Notes under the pieces: model-generated
The model's database searches: none
The model's input: only the letters and a program-made list of their open reading frames with translations
Told to the model about the DNA's origin: nothing
Program-made: the position numbers and the translations under genes
Shown: in pieces, positions 51,157-63,448 of the stretch
Position numbering within the stretch: the first letter of the stretch is position 1
Layout of the letters: each line of letters begins with the position of its first letter
Assembly (NCBI GenBank): GCA_019188255.1
Contig: JAETXT010000005.1
Coordinates: forward strand, 3,224,001 to 3,288,000
Origin: Verticillium longisporum
Lineage: Eukaryota; Ascomycota; Sordariomycetes; Glomerellales; Plectosphaerellaceae
DNA length: 64,000 bases
Direction of reading: 5' to 3'

Positions 51157-54100
51157 ACTGCCGCGTCCTCGAGGAACCGTATCCGCACAGCAATATAGTC
51201 CTCGTCTCCCCGATTATATAGTAAACTATGGATCCTTAATTGCCTAATTATGCAGTATAAACTCCTAATATCCCAATTATATAGTATTAACTCCTAATAG
51301 CCTAATCAATCTACTACTTATATAGTCTCGTTATTTAATATTATTAAGAGCAAACTAAAGCGGAATTAAGATATCTAGCTAAGGTATATCTAATAACGAT
51401 ATATAGTATTGCAATATAATTTCTATTATCTAGTTTTTATATTCCGATAATCTATTAATCTATAGGTATTATACTATCGAAAATAGTAAATTAACCTCGA
51501 AGGCCTTAAATACGTTCTTCTAGAATAAGCTTATAAACTTTAGGTCTCTATTAGAGATAATTACTAATAGTAAACCTTAATCTATAAATAGAAGACCTCT
51601 TATAAAGAGGATAGCCTAATTCTTAATATTATACTCCGTATTACTAGGAATAAGTAGAGTCTTCTTAGAGTATATATCTATTATTATTATTATTATAGAG
51701 TCGAGGACCTATACTTTCGACTCTAATAGCCTCTAGAAGGAGAACTATATAAGTATTTTAAGTAATCCGATAATAAAATTAATTATAATTATATAGAATA
51801 GTCTTATTAGTATCTAAATCGGTTATAATTCGCTAAATAGTTTATCTCTATTTATAGAGAATATTAGATACTCTAGATAATATCTCTACTATTTCTTAAC
51901 TATCTATTATTTTCCTTTAAACTATATATTATCGAGCTTATATAATATCTTATTTAATCTAAAGTAATACCCTCTATTATATATAAGCTAGAGTAGTTCT
52001 AGTATAATTAACTTTAATATATATAATCGTCGTCTAGCGGTCCCTAGTTCGATATTATATAATAGGCCGTCTTCTTCCTCGAAGGCTAGGAGGTTTATCT
52101 TTAGCCTATATTTATATTTCCTTAAATCTTAAATCTATTATAGGATATTCTTATAGTATATATCTATTTAATATCTATCTATAATCTACTATCGGAGTAT
52201 AATAGATATCTCTATATAGAGGCTTAAGAGGTATATAATATCGTCCTATATATTATCCAATTCGTAGCTAATCTAGGACTATAGTCTAGCTTCCTATTCC
52301 TATTAATAGGACTCGTCTTTAATAGTAGATAGCCTCGAGAGAGCGTCTAGGATAAGGTTTATCTTACTTAGTATATATACTATATCGAGGCGGAATTAAC
52401 TTAGGTAAGTTACTATTAATATAAGTCTTAAATTCGCTTTATTAATATCTATTATAATAAGACTAATATAATTAATAATCCCTTTTAATATTTAATAATC
52501 TATTAATATAATAATAGGGTATTAATAAGACTAGATTAAAGTCCGTAGCTTCTATATAGCCTATACTAGATAGGCTATTTCTAGTTCTATAGCTTTAGCT
52601 AAGGCTTCTAATTTCATCGTTAATCTATTAAGGAATATAACTAGCTATACTATCTTATTAGAGATATATCTATTATCCTAATAAGCGTCTATATAGAATA
52701 CGAATAGGCTAAAGCCTCTACTATTAGTATCTATTTTAAAGAATATAATTCTATTTAGGTTATAATAATATAATAGAGTCGGCTATATTAACTATTCCTA
52801 TAAGATATAGAATGCTTCCTTTTCCTCTCCTATTAAAATAAAAGTCCGCTTCGAAATATATACTATTTAAATATATTTATTTATTTTCTTTTAAGAGTCG
52901 ACTTTACCCTCTTCCTAGAGTTATTTAAGTAAAGCGATCTTCTAGTCCTCTAATAGCTTAGCCTTAAGCTAGTAATATAGAACGAATCTATATAACTATC
53001 CTATTATTCCTAGATAGGTCTCTAAGTCTAATAATAATATCGGGTACTTTAGCTTAATAATAGCTATTAGTCTCTCTACTATAGTCGATAGTCTTAAGGC
53101 ATTAACCTAAAATCCTAGTAATATAATAGAGGGATATATATAGAAGGACTTTATTAGGCTTAATATTAGTCTAGATTCCTCGAAGAGGTTAAGGACTTTC
53201 TATAAATATTCTAGATACTCCTCGAAAGAGTTACTAAAGATTATTATATCGTCGATATATACTTAAGCGAAACGTTAATATAAATATAGCTTTTAATCTA
53301 TAAAGTATTAAATATATACTAGAGAGTTCTAATATCCTATTAATATTATATAGGACTTTTCTAATCCCTATAAACTAATAATAACTATTCGATCCTTATA
53401 AGCGCTATAGACTAGTAATTAATAGAAGAATATAGATATATTAAATATTAATAGAAAGGCCTTCCTATATAGTCTATTAATAATCTCCTCCTATAATAGT
53501 ATAAGATAGTTATCTAATATTAATATATCGTTTAATTATTTAAAGTCTATTATAATTCTACTCTTATATATATTATTTATAGTCTATTATATAATAAAGA
53601 CTAGATAGCTAAATAGGGTAAGCTACTTTATCTATTCTAGTCGTCCTAGCTTATATATCTCATCGAACTTCTTATTAAATAGTCGCCTATCTTTAACTCT
53701 AAGGGGATATACTTTAGAGCCTAGTTTCTTAAATTACTATCTATCTACTAAGTCTATCTTTATCTATTTATTATCTAGTATTAGGATAACTCTATAATCT
53801 CTCTAATAATCAAACGATTCTAATAACTATCTAACTTAATTAGCTTATAAAGGGTTCTTAATATAGATACTAATACCTTCTCTTATATATAGTTCCTTAA
53901 TATCCTAAGGGCGTTCTATACTAAGAGATAATTTAAATTCTCGTAGCTCCTTAAATATAGCTTAGTCCTTATAGCTATTCTTAGGTTCTCTAATAAAGAA
54001 GGCTAATATTATATTATTATCTAGATCGAATTCTTAATAGCTATATATTACTTTAATTATATATTAATCTATTAGAAAGCTTCCTTCTAGATTAGTATCC

Positions 54101-57100
54101 TCGATATAGCCTAGATAGGTATTCTAATCTACCTTTATAGTCTCCTTTAAGTTATTAAATATAAATATAGAATATAGTCTAGAATAGGATATTTTATATA
54201 ATTATATTAAAGGGTTATCTACTATAAAGGTATATTCTTATTTAATATTATATTTATTATAATAAGAGAGTCTACTATATTATACTAGTACCCTTATAAT
54301 TAATTTAAATAATAGAGTAGCCTTAGATATCACTACTACTCTCCTTCTAACTAGATTAGATTTCGATTTATATAAGAATAGTATCTATATCCTATAATAG
54401 TAATTAAATATTAAATTATTAGAGCTAAAGAGTATATCTACTCTATATTAATCGAGGAATTTATATCCGAGTAATAGCTTTAGAGCTAGGTTCTATATAT
54501 ATTATACTATAATAGTAATATAGCTGAATACCCTAGTATCCTATCTACTAATAAGACCTAGAATATATAAATCGAAGGTTACTTTATAGTCCAATTTAAC
54601 TTAGATCTTATTAATTCCTCGGACTATCTTCTTCTCTAATATATCGATTATTATATTCTTATTAAATTTAATAAGCTAGTCTTAATCTACTATTACTCCC
54701 GAATAAGCGGAGTCTATAGCGATATAGTACTATTTACCTCTTAATTTAAATAATACTAGGAATAAGTAATACCTATATCCCGATTATCTCCTAATTTATT
54801 ATCGGTTCCCTAAATACTCTAGGCTTTAAGCCTTAATAATATCGTCTTTATTAAATACTAGGAATATAGTCTAGCTATTAAATATCTCGGCTTCTACTAT
54901 CTATTCTATAATAGCGTTTATTATAATACTCTATTATATCTATAAGGAGTCTTTTCTTACCTATAGGCCCTAGCCTTTAGGTTTTAATAGGGTATAGTTA
55001 TTAATAAAGATATAGTCTATAAATAATCGCCTAGACTCGAAGTACTTCTTATATTTATAATAGCATTATAGTATACGCTCTTATTATAAGGAGTCTTTAT
55101 ATTATAGTTTACTAGTTAGCATAGAGAGGTATAAGGAAGTATTAATATTATAGTTAATATAGGAATCTAGTATATCTTATTTATCTTCCTTTATTAAAAA
55201 AACTTCCTCTACTATTTTATAACTATCCTATTAAAGGTCTTATTTATTCTCTTAAGAGTCTTAGTTAATTAAGTAGATATATATATAGTTAATCTAGCTA
55301 CTATTATATTTAGTCTATCTTTAATATAGCTTATAGCTATCTATATATTAGCCTCTAAATATATAATTACTATATATAAATATAATTTCTCTATAGAATA
55401 AGCCTCTAATAGTACTACCTCCTCGAGGGAAGTTATATCTATTATTATTATTATATTAGCTTCCTTAATTATTATATTAGCTACTCTAGTTATTATAGAA
55501 ATTATATCTACTATTATATATAGTTCTATTACTATTCTAATTATTATACCTATTTCTATTCTATTATTAGTCTTCTTTCTAGCTATATCTATAATAAGGA
55601 TTAATATTACGATTATTATCCTTTTATTAATCTAGCTAATATAAATTATATATTAGGAAAGTAACGTTATCTAGTTCATTATTATAGCTATAATTATCGT
55701 CTATAATATATACTATTATAAGGCATCTAGTATCTATTAGAATAGAGTCTCTCTATAGGAGTTCTACTTTATCCTAAGTATTATAGATAAATGAATTAAA
55801 AGTAATATTAAAGTAAAGCTTAAGTAAATATACTATTAGAGTATTATCGATTTTAAAATATACTTAGTTTAATTATATTAATAGATTATTTATTCTAATA
55901 ATATTATAGAATCTAATAATATCGAGGACGAATTTCTAGAGATTACGATCTATATAGACGTCCTATCTAGAATACCGATAAATATTAAATAGCTCTATAG
56001 CCTTAATAGAATCTAAGGCGAATTAATATCTAAGTAGCTATCTCTAAATATTAAGCTTAATATAGAATCTTTATTTCTCGTCTTTAGTTAGTATTATATA
56101 CTATACCTTAGTAGAGCCTAAGAGTAGCTATAATAGAGTATATACTACTATAGCCTATCTATTAATAGTATCCGCTTAATTATTAATAGAATTAAGAAAT
56201 ATATCGATATCGGTCTAATATATATCTTAGCTAATAATATAAATTAAAGAGCTTTCCTATTTATTAGAATCGGGTTTATAATCTAAGTAGAAGTATCTAT
56301 ATATTAATACTTTCTAATTATTTATAGGTCCTATCCCCTAGTTTATAATATTAACTTAGAGCTATATCTATAGGATCTTTATTATAGCTATTAGCTATTA
56401 TTATATAATTATTATAGAAGCTATTCCTAGAGCCAGTATCTAATCCTATTCTATTATAGCCGATTCTTACTATCTCATAGATAGTATTAATAATATATTA
56501 ATTCTAGGAGAGGTAGGTTAATCCTATATAGAGGAGGTCTCTATTAAAGGGGTTTCTTCAATTATAGGAATTAGGGTTAATACTATAGAGTACTTTCGAG
56601 CTACTATTCTACTTTTAATCTCTTCTATTTATCTAAATACTCTAATCTAATAGTAATCCTCTTAGTCTATAACCTAGAGCATTATCTTATCCCTATATTT
56701 CTATTATAAAGTAAGTACTAAATAGTATAATCTTAATACCTTAGCTATATATAAGAATATAGACTTAACCTAATAATAATCGATAACCTATTCTAGTAGA
56801 TAGCGTATCTATATTAACTCCTAGGATCCCGATACTAATAATAATATTAATATTATTTAATAGCCTATATATATAAATTACTATTCCTCTAGAATAGAGG
56901 CTAATTTACTAAATACTAATATAATAGATAGATTAAATAGTAGGATCTTAATTACTTAATCCTAATAGCTCTCTATTTAATAGTATAGTTAATAAGCCTT
57001 AATATCTATCTCCAATATAGAGAAGTCTCGAGGGAATAAAATCTAATAGGTTCGGGAAAAGCTTAATAGGAATCTTATAATAGAGAATCCTATAATAGGA

Positions 57101-57270
57101 ATCTTATAATAGGAATCTTATAATAGATAGGAACTTAACTCTATCTAGATCTTAACTTTATCTCTTTACTATAATAGTAATAGATTAATATCTTAATAGA
57201 TTAACTATTATCTTTAATGAAAATCTTAGGATTATATATAGGAATGACTAGAAAGTCTAATTACTACTAT

Positions 57271-57451
57271 TATTAGGACCTTATATTAGGGGTATATTAG
57301 TATTAGTATAAATAGTTATCTATCTAGTACTATTAGTATCTAGGCGGATACCTATATATTAGGAGTGGAGTGCCCTAGCCCTAGGACTCTAGCGGAATCT
57401 AAGTCCGCTAAGAGTCTAGGGCTAGAGCGGCCTCTACGGGTGCCCCCGATA
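57271..57451 (-). repeat. Divergent LTR of family B (right end of B2)
   Basis: 181 bp. Starts like the other B LTRs (TATTAGGACC) but the inner half differs (for example tccgctaagagtctagggc in place of the usual ccagccagagtcc block). Confidence 0.7.
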
Positions 57452-58278
57452 CGCTCTATACCCTAAATTAATAGCTCCTATAATTAATATTAACTAGGTT
57501 CTTACGCTTCGCTACTTAGTAGGAGGGGTAATAGGTATAGGGGCTTTATACTTAGGAGGTATTATTAAAGGCGAAAGAGAGAAAAAGAGAGAGAGAAGGA
57601 GAGTAGTAAAAAGGGGGATTTATTAATTATTAAAGCTCTAAAATAATAGATTAGGCTAGCTAACCTATAAATAAAGTATATAATATAGGGAAGAGGAAAG
57701 GTAAAAGGAATAAAGTTATTATAAATTATTAATTAGATATATAGATCCTTAGAGTATAGTATTTACTAAACTAGCTTAATAGGATCTATTAATCCTATTT
57801 AAGTAGTTTAATCCTATTATTCCTATTAAAAGGCTAATAATAATTATTCTTCTACTTTTAATTAATGAATTAGCGATTTAGATACTTTAGGAGCCTATAT
57901 CTAGCTATTATAAGAGCGCTATTTAATTAGCTATTTATTTCCTTTATTAAAGGGCTTAAAGGCTTATTCCTATTATTTAATTATAATTTAATTCGTTTCC
58001 TTAGAGAGCTATTTAGCGATTAGTTTAATTAATCTATAGCGCTAGGGACTAGGGATTTAGCGCCTATAGGAATAGTAGTATTAAGCTACGTTTTCCTTAT
58101 TCTATCTATTATTCTCCTATTATTACTTAGTTACTTATTTATTTATTATTTTATAGATTAGGGATCTAATACGCTAGAGACTAGAGAATTATAAGTGCAT
58201 TAGAGTAGCTATTAATCTAGGTAATAACTTCTATTATTAGTTCTATAGTAATCTTATCTATAAAGAAAAGAGAGCTAG
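57452..58278 (+). mobile_element. C2 3' region after B2
   Basis: Collinear with C1 (reversed) from about 35,805 down to 34,885. It includes the complement of the antisense frame's basic N-terminus near 57,560, the GA-rich tract 57,560-57,610 and a degenerate AT microsatellite near 58,135-58,165. Confidence 0.75.
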
Positions 58279-58565
58279 TATTAAATTAATATTAGGGAAT
58301 CGCTTAGGGCAGTAATTATTATACGGGATTCATTAATATAGTAATTACTAGGGCCGGGATTTATAGCTCTTAGGAGTATATAATTTATAACTTATATAAT
58401 TAGTAAATTAGATAGGTATATCTAATTTACGTAGATAGTAGTAATTTAGAGATAGTATTAATAATTATTATAAGTCTTATATTACCTACTCTATCTATTT
58501 AGAGCTCTTAGGTATAGCTAAAGTAATAAATTAGGGTTTATATAAGTAGTAAAGCCCTCTTAATA
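58279..58565 (+). repeat. LTR of family C (3' LTR of C2)
   Basis: 287 bp, preceded by agagagctag as in C3 and C1, followed by AATAT, the partner of AGTAT at 29,810-29,814. Confidence 0.85.
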
Positions 58566-59540
58566 AATATTATATTATATTAATTATTATAATTCAATTA
58601 AGAATAGGTTTATTTCCTATTTTCTTATTATTTATTCTATAATTAATTAATATCTTATATTCTCTAGGCCTTATAAGCAATTATTTTAATATCTTTAATA
58701 AGAATATAATATTCTATTAACTTATTTTATATAAAGTAAAAGAGCTATTAGAAATATCTGAAAATATATTCTTTATTATAATCTATATTTTCGCTAAATA
58801 ATTAGTAAATACTTTCTTAATAATTAAAGAATATTAAAGGGGAGATATTTCTATTATTTTTAAAGTATAATAAATATAGCTATTCTTAATAAGCTAGGTT
58901 TTATAAATCCTTTAAGAAATATTCTAATTTAATAAAGCTTTAAAAGTCCTTTTAATAGATATTTATATTATTAATATTAAAGTCCTCTTAGTAAATCGCT
59001 TCTAGGTTTTATATATAGTGTTATTATATTATTTAAAGAATATAAATAAATTTAATTATTAATTATTTAATAATTTAAATTATATTTATATTAAATTCGA
59101 AAGTATTTCTAGCTTTAATAATAATAAATTAATTATTAATTTAAATAATTATAATATCCTCTTTAAATATCTTATAATTATAAATAAGAGGCTTATTATA
59201 ATTCTTTATAATTAGAATCTATTTAATAAAATATTAAATTAGAAATCGATTTTCTAATCTTTATTCTTAGAGTTCCTCGATTAAGGTTTAGAATATTTAT
59301 AATTAAAGTTCTATTTATTTAGAAAGCTCTTTAATAATCTAGTAATAATTTAATAAAAGGATCTTAATTTAAATATAATCTTTCTATTATAATTATCTTT
59401 TAATAATTCTAATAATATCTATTTTAGTTTATTATTTAATTATTAATTATTATAATAAATAGTTTATTTTTAAATCCTAATATACTTAATTTAATCTATT
59501 ATTTAGCTTAATCTAATTATAGATTATAGAAATTAAAGAA

Positions 59541-59731
59541 TATAAAAGTATTAAATTAAAGGCCTTAATTAAGGAAAATAGATAATTTAGATTTTAATTA
59601 ATATATTAATATATTAACTTTAATTTATTAAGGCTATTAAGTATAGCCTTAATTCTATTTATAAATTAGATCTTATTACTAATCTATTAGTAATAACCTA
59701 CTACTAGACGTCTAATATCTAACTCCTTATA
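59541..59731 (-). repeat. LTR of family A (5' LTR of A3), heavily RIPed
   Basis: 191 bp; the most AT-converted of the A LTRs (ttaaattaaaggcc for ttaagctaagggcc). Confidence 0.85.
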
Positions 59732-62700
59732 ATAAATAGATATATTAAATAGATATACTATATATAGTAAACGACTTAATATATAGATATAAGACTAAAT
59801 ACCTAATATAGATTATAGAGATTTAATAGCTTAGTTACTAAGAACTAGAAACGATAATTATTAATTAGATTCTACTAATTAATATTAAGATTAAAATCTA
59901 GTTATAGGGACTAAATAATAGTTTTAATAGAAATAGTAAATAAATAAGTAAAAAGAAGGAATATAATATTAATATAGATTATATCTTCTACCCCTTAATA
60001 CTCTATATAACTTTACCTCCTATTATTATTACCTCTATCTCTCGATTATTACTATCCTTAACTTCGTCTTTATTTAACTTACCTTTATTACTATTCGTAT
60101 CTTTATTATACTTATCTTTATTACTATTTATATCTTTATTATACTTATCTTTATTACTATTCTCGTCTTTACTATACCTATCTATATCCTATACTATTCC
60201 TATTAATTATTACTTAGTAATTATATAGCATTATATCTAATTATACTAAGACTTAACTCGCTAGCGAAGCTAATACTTAATACTAAAGAGATAAGAGAAT
60301 ATACTCTACTAGTATAGTAATATACTAGAAGCGATGCTATTAATATAGAAGCTATAATTATATATCTCTAGTAGATATAGTCTATAATAAATAATATTAA
60401 TAATAACGATATTATAGACCTAGATATCTAGACTATTAACGATATTATAGATCTATTTATTTAGAATATAATTACTAAGGATACTAGCTAGACCGATAAT
60501 AATACCTAGACTAGTAGTAATGCCTAGACTAATAGTAATGCCTAGACTAATAATAATACTAATATAGAGGAGATTCCTATGCCTAGAGTAAAGAAAAGTA
60601 AAGCTAAGACTAAGGGTCTTATAAGTCTACTAGAGGAACTATAGGTTTTCAATATAGCTGACTCCGATATAGGAAACCCTATATTCCTTAAACCCTAATA
60701 TCTTAATATACTATTCTTAGGAGACGATAATAGATTATAGGTATAGCTAGAGTTATAATAATATAAATATAATATAGGAAACTAAATCGATAAAGTAATT
60801 AAGTAGATCTAAGTAACCCTAGAGAAGAAATATATTAATAATTACTCTATCTTCTTATAGATTTATAATAAGGAATAGGGTATTATACCCCTACTATACT
60901 ATATAATAATAGATATATTTATTAACTTTATTCCTAGTAAAGAGTATAATATATTCTAGACTAAGTCTAATAGATATAAATATAATATCTAGCTTAGGTT
61001 TTAATAGACTTTATTCCTCGAAGATTAATATTCAGGAAGTAAATATATCCTCTACTTAGCTAAATATATCTACCTATACTTTATTAATTTAAGTAGTATT
61101 TAATTCTAAGCTCGATTAATTAAATAGGTCCTCTTTTATTTAATAATAGGCTATTTACTCCTTTATAGTATAATTAGAAGTACTATCTATAATCTATACT
61201 ATTAAATAGAGATAAGAGAGTAATTATTTCTTAATAAATAATATAGAGTAGAATAGATAGTATAGCTCTAGGCCGCTTATTATATTATTTTTAAAGTTAA
61301 AGCTTCTACTTAGACTTTTCTTAAACCTAGTAAACTTAATAATATCTATTATAAATAGCTATTTTTCTTAAATAGTATTTAGAAGGATAACGGCCTTTAC
61401 TTTATAAACTTATTTATAGTTATTAATTTAATAGAGAAAGGTAAATTTATATTAATTATCTATTAATAGAAGTATAATAGAGCCTATTATCGATTAAAGT
61501 AAGATAATATATTACTTCCTTTTCCTATAATAGTAAAATCCGAGGTCCTATAATCTATATATATTAAATTAAACGAGAACGATTTATTTAATAATAAGGA
61601 CTTAGATATTTTTAATAAATAATAATATCCTATAATATAAGAGAATATCCTTAAAAGCTAATAGATAATAGTCTCTAGAATAATTAAAAGAGTATTCTCT
61701 TTTATAGTAGTGTCTATTTAAGGGAATACTTAAGGGGATAGTTATATTTTAGAATATATAGATTCTAAGCTTAATAAAGCTAATAAAGTAATTATAGTAA
61801 TCTTACTTAATATCTCTTAGAAATATATTAATTTTAGTAATTTATAGAATATAATTCTAATATAAATCGATTAAATATTAATTAAGATTCTATAATTCCG
61901 GAACGATATTATTTAATATAATTTATATAACCTAGCTAAGGCTATTTATAATAGAATTAAGGCCTTTAAAGATATAATTAATAGAATAAATAATAGAATA
62001 TAATTACTTATTATAATAATTTTAATAATAGAATATAGATTACTAATATTATTATTATTAATTAGAGCCTCCTCTATTATAGAATTAGATTTATTTATAG
62101 GATCTAGGACTATATAATATATATTAATAAAGGGATTCCTATTAATATATTTAATTATATTATATTTATATTAATTATCTCTAAGAGGCGTACTTTTATA
62201 ACCCCTATTCTAATAGACTCCTATTAAATTATTATAATAGACTCTAGCTAAATTATTATTATAATAATCGCTAGCTAATAGATTATCTATTAAGTCTAAA
62301 ACTATAAATACTATAAGCTTATCCCTATATTTACTAATTCTATTTATTAAACTAGATATATTTAATAAAGATAAGCTTTAAGAGGAATCCCCGCTTAGTA
62401 GGTAAGAGGTGATAGGGATAAGACTCTAACCTATTAATAAAGAAGTATTAATAGAATAGACTTTAAAACTAGAATAGCTAATCGCTATAGAGGGAATAAA
62501 AGTATAAGTAATAAGATTATATAAATAATAGATTAATTAGGCTATTAAGAGTTAATATTATATAATTAGGATATTAAGAGTTTATATTATATAATTAAGT
62601 AATTAAGGATCTATAATTTGCTATATAATCGGGGAGATAAAGACTATATTATTATATAGATATAGTTCCTCGAGGAGGCAGTAGTATTAGGGGCACCTAT

Positions 62701-62855
62701 AGAGACTACTCTAGCTATAGACTCTAGCTAGACTCTACTAGAGTCCTAGGGCTAGGGCACTCTACTAATAGGGGTATCCGCCTAGATACTAGTAGTACTA
62801 GATAGTTAACTATTTTATACTAATACTAATATACCCCTAATATAAGGTCCTAATA
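59732..62855 (+). mobile_element. B4: second element of the B1 type, RIP-degraded, 5' end missing
   Basis: Plus-strand interior collinear with B1 from about 59,880 (tactaattaatattaagatt) to the LTR at 62,695-62,855. It includes the same tandem ttatctttattacta array (about 60,090-60,180) and the N/T-rich frame. The first 150 bp have no match in the window and are probably the 5' interior missing from B1. No pol motifs seen. The left end is cut by A3. Confidence 0.65.
62695..62855 (+). repeat. LTR of family B (3' LTR of B4)
   Basis: 161 bp, TATTAGGGGCACC to GGTCCTAATA. Last repeat element before the host gene. Confidence 0.8.
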
Positions 62856-63420
62856 TATATAAAATATAGCCTATACTTATAATACTTTACCCGATTTAAT
62901 AGGCGTTTTATATTAAATAAATAGTAGGCTAATATTTAACTAGATATTATAGGATGAATATACTATACTAGTAGAGGCCCCTATTTCATTTAGACGTTCC
63001 CTAAATAGGAAGGGATTTTTAACTTAGTACTAATTAATTAGAGTACCCTTTTAGTGCTAAATAGATACTATACTCCTAGCTCTCCCTAGCCCTATAATGC
63101 TTATATAAGTAGTTTTAGAATGGAATATCTTTAATCCGGCCTTATAATATCGAAGATAGAATAAGGGTTAAAAAGGTACTTCTAAAATAGTGCGCTAGTG
63201 CCGTTTTCAAGAAGTTACTCGGAACTAAATACATTTAGAGCTAAATACTCGAGACGATTAGGGCCTTATCTATTAAGATAATATTACTTTCAGCCATTGC
63301 CTAGAACCTAGACTAATACATTATAACTCTATATACCTAATAGTGACTCTGATACCTACTAATAGAGATATAAGTTTTAACTTTAAAGAGTTAAGTATTT
63401 TAAACGTTATACCCCTCTAC
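62856..63420. other. Transition zone between repeats and host gene, no gene seen
   Basis: Not matched elsewhere in the window. It is AT-rich and depleted in CA/TG, but less so than the repeats (cattgcc, gtgactctga and others survive). This fits RIP spilling over into single-copy DNA. Short open frames here have no recognisable features. Composition becomes normal within a few bases around 63,415-63,425. Confidence 0.6.
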
Positions 63421-63448
63421 CTGGGGGACGCTGGTGTAGTGTCTCGGT

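Larger units (their letters stand above)
50988..57451 (-). mobile_element. Ty3/gypsy element B2, nested in C2
   Basis: Minus-strand element with LTRs at 50,988-51,156 and 57,271-57,451. Interior, read leftwards: gag and protease region 57,200-54,400, RT about 54,200-53,060 (paralogous to B3), RNase H about 52,900-52,300 (an ELEIAYLV segment equivalent to gypsy ELEVACLVW), then a region to 51,160 that may hold integrase. The two LTRs differ by indels and blocks (the right one carries an extra tatatattaggag stretch and a different end) and no duplication flanks the element, so it may be a recombinant of two insertions. Positions 50,988-51,240 are unusually unmutated. Confidence 0.75.
29815..58565 (+). 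mobile_element. Ty1/copia element C2, nested in A3 and hosting A2 and B2
   Basis: Plus-strand copia element: 5' LTR 29,815-30,100; gag region 30,101-32,600; integrase about 32,690-33,260; RT from about 33,990 to 34,528; then A2; RT/RNase H resumes at 50,176 and runs to 50,987; then B2; 3' region 57,452-58,278; 3' LTR 58,279-58,565. The A2 duplication TATAA is at 34,524-34,528 and 50,176-50,180, and C1 shows the undisturbed sequence on its minus strand near 37,430. About 0.8 kb of C2 (C1 coordinates about 35,805-36,623) is missing at the B2 site. Confidence 0.85.
24040..59731 (-). mobile_element. Ty3/gypsy chromovirus copy A3, outermost host of the right-hand nest
   Basis: Minus-strand copy with 3' LTR 24,040-24,230, polypurine tract (as a C-run) 24,231-24,249, interior to 29,814, then C2, then interior again 58,571-59,540 and 5' LTR 59,541-59,731. 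C2 is flanked by AGTAT (29,810-29,814) and AATAT (58,566-58,570), equal apart from one G/A of RIP type. The empty site is readable in A1 at 4,040-4,044. A3 lacks about 1 kb at about 29,202 relative to A1 (A1 about 2,405-3,427), which removes RT. No duplication flanks A3 itself. Confidence 0.82.

Noticed and set aside
1..63420. AT-rich mitochondrial DNA
   Set aside because: No mitochondrial genes, rRNA or tRNA; the content is LTR retroelements with RIP bias and the block joins a nuclear gene with a spliceosomal intron.
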